Source: Anniella stebbinsi (Eukaryota > Chordata > Lepidosauria > Squamata > Anniellidae). Taken from it: a DNA stretch of 64,000 bases. A program made the translations under genes and the position numbers. The notes beneath the pieces were generated by a model. The model was not told where the DNA came from. It worked only from the letters and a program-made list of their open reading frames with translations, and did not search any database. The stretch covers positions 258,114,562 to 258,178,561 of the forward strand of contig JARDYH010000003.1 in the NCBI GenBank assembly GCA_029215795.1, in the 5' to 3' direction. Shown piece by piece: positions 60,701 to 64,000 of the stretch; positions within the stretch are counted from its first letter, which is position 1, and every line of letters begins with the position of its first letter.

Positions 60701-63386
60701 CTTCAGGCAGCAGCCAAGTTATCTCCCTTCCATGGATGAATAGTCAAGTATTTATCAGGACCGGCTTCACATGCTACATCATTCTTACACAGAAGGCACT
60801 TTCATGTATGAGTTAACAATTAAATGTCCATATCAATCTGCTGATGGTAGTCTATTCAAATAAAGCATGGTAAATAAGCAAAGAGGGCATTCTTCAACAT
60901 GATTTTGTTCCTTTTTATGAGCCTCAAAACCTTCATAGGTGAGAACGTTGATGGATTAATAATTGTCTGTAATAGATCTCTGGATTGTCACTTACAAGTT
61001 TTTCTTTGTAGATCTAAGTTTTCTGCAATGGAAACATGTATATCTAAGGAAATGTAGGATAAACAAATAAAAAGCCAGTTTTTTTGTGTGTTGCAGGGAA
61101 CTTCTGGACATGACTTGCCGCCTTGCGAACACCTTAAAGAAAAATGGAATAAAAAAAGAAGACAGAGTCGCTATCTATATGCCTGTGTCTCCCCTGGCAG
61201 TGGCTGCCATGTTGGCTTGTGCCAGAATTGGTGCTGTCCACACGGTTGTTTTTGCTGGATTCAGTGCAGAATCCTTAGCAGGGAGGATCAATGACTGTGA
61301 GTAATTTTCAGATGAGGGGAAAGGGAATTAAATATTCATAGTTTGACTTGTTGTCATGCTTCAGAGCAAATTAACCTTTCTCCTTGGGAAATCTCTAATA
61401 AATTATCATCATAGGAACACTGAAAACTTTTTGGGTCATGTTCTGATCAATGTGCTAAGGAATGCCCTATGCAGAGAGTGAGTATACCCATTATGCATGT
61501 TGAGTATTTCTCAGCATAGAATATAATGTGATAACCTCTTTGTGTACGTTCGAACCTGTGAAACTATGCTGTCCCAATGGATTTTGATGTAGTAAACTAT
61601 AGCGGATGCTTTCTATCACCAGTGCATACTGCACTATAATCCTATTTCTGAAGTAATGATAATATGTTTCTTTTTTTGTGGTGATTTTTGCATTCATATG
61701 CCCATTCAGAGATGTCTTGTTGGTGCCAACTGCGAAGGAGAATTCCTGGATTAATTTTAATTTTAGCATGGATGCTTGCATAGTAATTTCACTATTGTAA
61801 TGGCTTCATATAAAGTGCTAAAATAGCCTGATTATAATCTTGGAAGCATGGATGTTGAACAGATATGTTCAAAAGTACATTCCTTTAGAAAGTGGCAAGC
61901 TCATGGTCATGACACTTCTTTCCACAGGGATTTATCTTGCTAAAAGTGACATACATTTATATATTTTATTTATTCTTTATGTGAATTAAACATTGTACTT
62001 CAATAAAATTTCCACGGCAGTTTCTGAAATTTCGAATGGCCCTCAGTCGTCCTCTTTATTTCTTCATTTTCTCCCATGATCAGGTCAGAAACTAGCTTGG
62101 TATAACATGGTACAAATTTTATAGAGGGGGAAAACACTTTAAAGATTGACAAAACTTTTTGCCAGCACCTTAAAAGAGACCCATTCCTAGGCCTCCATCA
62201 CACCAGCGATTTACTGCACTCTCACCATGCTTGGTGTGTGGATTTGCAGCATAGTACTCACATGACGCCATGCCTGTCCTGCTGATACCCCGCCTCTTCC
62301 CCAGCTCTTCCTGGAATGCTAAAAGTCTGGATTATTTTTCCTAAATGCATTAAATCCTCGGTAAACCTCTGTAGTTTTAAAGGAACTGAGGGCTTGAATG
62401 GATTGCATCAGGTCCTGGCAGGGAAAAGCAATCTCTCCCAGCAGCCGGCTCCAAGCCTCAGTATAAAACCCAAACCTTGCGTCCCAGGCTCCAAAGCGTT
62501 TTTAAAAATCATACAACGCCTGAATCTCGGCAGAGACAGGATTGTACTCCCTCAGTGCCCCCAAAGAGCCAGACTAAAGGGTCGTTCCATTTTTGCCCGG
62601 GAGAAAGGCGGTCTGGTTGAAGTCCTCATCTGCCAGGAGCTGACTGGAGGGAGAAAGAGAAGAGGAGGAGTGGAATGGAATGGAGTGGAAGAGCAAGGGA
62701 GTGAAGGACCTTAGGAGTGAAAGAGCAGCTATTCAGGTGAAAGGGATCATAAGCTTTACACGCATTTGCCTCAGTGTTAAAAAAACGTGGAGGCAAACCA
62801 GGTGGGGGGGATTAGGTGTGATGGTGGTCCTAGTTTTGGTTCAAGACTCCTTTGTTTTTTTTCTCATAAACACAGATCTAGCCCACTAATGGTTTCCCGG
62901 CTTCTGTGCATTTCCCCCCGTTTTAAAAGATTGAAATTCCTCTCCTAAGGCTTAGTTATTGGCTGGTATTTTTCTTTTCTTTTTGGCCCAGCCTGTTTTG
63001 CCTTTGGCCTGGCCCACCACTGGAATACGCCCCCCGCCCCCAAGAGCTTTTCTGAAATGGAATTAATTTCTTGGGTTGTAAAAGGTTCTGCACCCTCTGC
63101 AGTAGGAGTTGCTGCTCTGCAATACAGTATATTAAGTGCTGACTACATCGTAGCTCAGGACAATAGTGTACATAGAGCTTCTTAAATCCACACATGGTTT
63201 TTCTCCCTAGCTGAATGCAAAGCAGTCATCACCTGTAACCAGGGCCTCAGGGGAGGACGGGCCATAGAACTGAAGAAGACTGTGGATGAAGCGGTGAAGA
63301 ACTGTCCAAGTGTCAAGTGTGTCTTTGTGGCTCAGAGAACTAGCAACAAAATCCACACGGGCAGTCGTGATATTCTCCTTGAAGAA
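48424..63386 (+). CDS. ACSS1: ACSS1, mitochondrial acetyl-CoA synthetase (exons 1-4, 3' part beyond window)
   Basis: Coding exons 48424-48766, 54967-55063, 61097-61296 and 63211-63386 join in frame (phases 1, 2, 1, 0) to 816 nt, 272 residues. The family is about 690 residues, so the AMP-binding signature and C-terminal domain lie to the right. From family knowledge it makes acetyl-CoA from acetate, ATP and CoA in the mitochondrial matrix. The N-terminus is Arg/Ser/Ala-rich without acidic residues for about 50 residues, as in a mitochondrial targeting peptide. Next come the ACS N-terminal region ([16 protein letters not shown]), LIWEKDEPG, then [37 protein letters not shown] and NQGLRGGR. The targeting peptide and gene neighbour favour ACSS1 over cytosolic ACSS2. 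Confidence 0.95.
49138..49262 (+). mobile_element. Second tRNA-derived SINE type, interrupted 3' end
   Basis: tggcagagcgggtgctttgc and gcctgggttcaaac (B box) resemble the head of a different squamate tRNA SINE. It stops where the SINE at 49263 begins, which suggests nested insertion. The relatives at 10985-11215 and 26225-26425 are on the minus strand. Confidence 0.65.
49263..49498 (+). mobile_element. tRNA-derived SINE, complete, in ACSS1 intron 1
   Basis: Pol III A box-like tagtggttagagtg and B box-like ggttctagtc are at the head, then cactgggtgactttgggcca and ttgttgtgaggataaaatgg, and the tail aggatataaatgcaataaat plus (AAT)n. Same family, reversed, at 53787-53960, and 3' pieces at 50985-51105 (plus) and 9205-9345 (minus, tentative). 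Confidence 0.85.
49534..49689. mobile_element. CAG-type fold-back element in ACSS1 intron 1, with central insertion
   Basis: Left cagacttccctgatctgg and right accaggtagaggaaggctg pair; the middle is replaced by unrelated AT-rich sequence. Half copies of the same family also lie near 9042-9110 and 13200-13275. Confidence 0.6.
50985..51105 (+). mobile_element. tRNA-SINE 3' part
   Basis: cataggttgttgtgagaaca, gccttgagctccttggaaga and gggatgtgaatgtaataata are the 3' half of the SINE family at 49263. The 5' half is absent. Confidence 0.72.
51786..51822. other. Perfect 16-bp inverted repeat with 5-nt loop, ACSS1 intron 1
   Basis: actgatcaaactgaaa pairs exactly with tttcagtttgatcagt around agcca. 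It is not part of any element I recognise. It could be the core of an eroded MITE or a structured RNA segment. Confidence 0.85.
53640..53786 (+). mobile_element. CR1/L2-type LINE 3' tail, plus strand, ending in (TAA)n
   Basis: gtaaaccgctaagatagctt, ggctatggggcggtatataa, then atgcaataaataataata match the minus-strand tail of the 41-kb LINE. The (TAA)n tract is shared with the minus-strand SINE that follows. Confidence 0.78.
53748..53786. repeat. (TAA)n between LINE tail and SINE tail
   Basis: About 12 TAA units. Other (TAA/ATT)n tracts, each at a LINE or SINE tail: about 47110-47145, 47331-47361 and 57691-57724. Confidence 0.92.
53787..53960 (-). mobile_element. tRNA-derived SINE, minus strand, in ACSS1 intron 1
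   Basis: Reverse of the 49263-49498 family: on the plus strand, cctcacaacaactctgtaag, gggttaggctgagagtcag-like sequence, and tctaactactacaccatac at the A-box end. Its tail joins a (TAA)n tract shared tail-to-tail with the LINE end at 53640-53786. Confidence 0.8.
54318..54560. mobile_element. TA-flanked MITE (ccgtatttcttcg ends) in ACSS1 intron 1
   Basis: Ends ccgtatttcttcgat and agaagaaatacgg are inverted and each is bordered by TA, consistent with Tc1/mariner-type insertion. Internal gatggcgtcttagaat occurs twice and gctaagacgcac once. No coding capacity. Superfamily is tentative. Confidence 0.75.
54967..55063 (+). CDS. ACSS1: ACSS1 coding exon 2
   Basis: This 97-bp exon follows a gcacag acceptor and ends at gg|gtatgg. 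It encodes [19 protein letters not shown] and [12 protein letters not shown], a near match to human ACSS1 (NCLDQH, VALIWERDEPG). Phase is 1 in, 2 out. The codon that spans the junction with exon 3 reads GGG (Gly147), where human ACSS1 has Arg as I remember it. Confidence 0.95.
55649..55884. mobile_element. Fold-back element in ACSS1 intron 2
   Basis: gcactcctatctcccc pairs with gggagtgc at the ends, cattccattgcgcaag with cgcttatggaatggaat, and gatttaacacttcc with ggaagtgttagatc. Two inner direct forms of cacttgtttctgg are present. Open frames of about 100 codons here are incidental. Confidence 0.65.
56455..56670 (+). mobile_element. CR1 LINE 3' fragment in ACSS1 intron 2
   Basis: ggacatcaggaaaaacttcc, gtgggctcttccacac, ggattcctgcattgagcagg and the tail ctactattctatgatt identify a CR1 3' end in plus orientation. 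Confidence 0.8.
56880..57960 (-). mobile_element. Old CR1/L2-type LINE fragments in ACSS1 intron 2
   Basis: 57000-57480 matches the LINE ORF2 C-terminus on the minus strand (plus strand: gccaccactgaaaaagccct, gggcagccccacatacagct). 57690-57775 is a separate minus-strand tail: (ATT)n, ataccgctccatagcc, ctctctgggcggtttaca. Diverged and partly nested. Confidence 0.72.
58493..59611 (-). mobile_element. Longer relative of the GCGCATTA repeat, copy 3, in ACSS1 intron 2
   Basis: In reverse orientation to copies 1 and 2: ggggtgcctctacaag at the left and cttgtagaggggggc at the right match copy 2's ends, and tccgattattcgcattatcg and gggattaggcgtaaaagcgc match its subterminal parts. The middle (about 58700-59460) is absent from the short copies. 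It could be the internal part of a parent element or a later insertion. No credible protein is encoded. Confidence 0.72.
59052..59233. repeat. Two tandem units of about 90 bp, each with (GT)n
   Basis: Units 59052-59140 and 59141-59233 each read (GT)n, then ttttacaattgttgagctcg, then gggaagagga, then ggaatgaagcagc, then acctgtctgtttt. A third (GT)n follows at 59234. The unit boundaries fall in the GT tract, which suggests slippage or unequal exchange through the microsatellite. Confidence 0.85.
59612..61096. other. ACSS1 intron 2, right part
   Basis: Repeat-poor, non-coding sequence up to the exon 3 acceptor. Frames of 60-90 codons show no domain and no splice-compatible ACSS1 homology. Confidence 0.55.
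61097..61296 (+). CDS. ACSS1: ACSS1 coding exon 3
   Basis: This 200-bp exon after gttgcag reads [52 protein letters not shown] and [11 protein letters not shown] (residues 148-213). It is highly conserved in the family and part of the large N-terminal domain of the adenylate-forming fold. The donor is t|gtgagt at 61297. A cag just before the exon would also read as Arg, but that base triplet belongs to the splice acceptor. Confidence 0.96.
61297..63210. other. ACSS1 intron 3
   Basis: Mostly unique. 62180-62900 is more GC-rich and includes a (GGAAT)n-like gtggaatggaatggagtgga at about 62670. The frame at 62316-62714 has no recognisable domain. No further ACSS1 exon. Confidence 0.55.
63211..63386 (+). 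CDS. ACSS1: ACSS1 coding exon 4
   Basis: This 176-bp exon after ctccctag reads [33 protein letters not shown] and [12 protein letters not shown] (residues 214-272). The Arg-rich NQGLRGGR segment corresponds to the region that contacts the CoA nucleotide in bacterial Acs structures (family knowledge). The donor gaa|gtatgt is in phase 0. The next exon is not in the window. Confidence 0.94.
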
Positions 63387-64000
63387 GTATGTTCATGATG
63401 TTCACTGTACTTCTTTTAATCAGGTATTCCTACAGGGCACAATTATATCTTATCTCAACAGGCTATGTGTTGGGTTCTATATAGGATAAATTAATGTGTG
63501 GCAAACCTAGTTTTATGATAAATCAAAGGCTAAGCTGGAACTTGGGGTGAGATTCTCCAGATAGGCCAGGGTGTGCCCAGATGGCAGCTTCATATCTCCC
63601 CAGTTTGGTCCTCCAACAGAACCAGACGGAAAGGAAATGTTTTGGGAAGAGGTAGCTAGCTTTCCCCTGGATTACATGTGCTTGCTGCAGGAAGCTAGCA
63701 ATGCATGTGGCACAGCCTGCACTGCTCTCATGATGGCCCTTGTCAACTGTGTAGCCTAGTGGAGAACCAGCGTAAAGCTGATGAAGCCTATCTTTGTTTA
63801 CAATCTATGTCCTTAATCCAGGGAGTTGCCCTTGCAAAAGTCCTTTCACCACTTTTCCTTCGGTTAGGCTTATGTATCATTTTGGAATCTGGATGGGTGC
63901 AGTGGGGATGGGATGGGACAATTAAATTGGTTTCAGGGGCATTTGTAGGGGAAAATCAGCCAGGACTTATTGGCCAGATAAGGACACAACTGACGTATCA
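63387..64000. other. Start of ACSS1 intron 4
   Basis: Non-coding sequence after the phase-0 donor. Nothing recognisable before the window ends. Confidence 0.6.

Overview
This is a window of vertebrate nuclear DNA, most likely from a squamate reptile (lizard or snake). It holds multi-exon genes with GT-AG introns, CpG-rich promoters and dense degraded transposons. The repeat mix (CR1-group LINEs, tRNA-derived SINEs, many fold-back hAT-type DNA elements) is what I know from squamates. That placement is an inference from repeat style, not from a search.

Two genes lie in the same orientation. VSX1 (visual system homeobox 1, a retinal paired-like CVC homeodomain factor) is complete in five coding exons: 11955-12486, 17568-17646, 20714-20837, 23621-23801 and 26704-26975. 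All junction phases agree and give 1188 nt, or 395 residues. Its 3' UTR probably runs to a poly(A) signal at 29219. ACSS1 (mitochondrial acetyl-CoA synthetase) starts at 48424. Its first four coding exons (48424-48766, 54967-55063, 61097-61296, 63211-63386; 272 codons) are present and the rest lies beyond the right edge. VSX1 next to ACSS1 in the same direction matches the order I know from mammals (human 20p11), so this is conserved synteny. The two genes are not known to act together.

Layout: 1-11.5 kb is upstream intergenic DNA with repeats and a repeat-free stretch at about 4.4-5.06 kb that looks like a candidate enhancer. 11.5-29.2 kb is VSX1. 29.2-48.2 kb is a repeat-rich intergenic block. 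It contains a 2.05-kb GC-rich hAT-like element (37096-39146) carrying six palindromic units of about 242 bp, and a 3.35-kb CR1-group LINE (41144-44495, minus strand) flanked by a perfect 52-bp duplication. 48.2-64 kb is ACSS1.

The most distinctive content is mobile DNA. Seven elements have 8-bp target duplications that are perfect or have one mismatch, which points to hAT-type transposition. One of them sits about 40 bp inside VSX1 intron 1. I found no RNA gene, CRISPR array, integrated virus or prokaryote-like system. Most other open reading frames in the window are chance frames in repeats or shadows of GC-rich exons.
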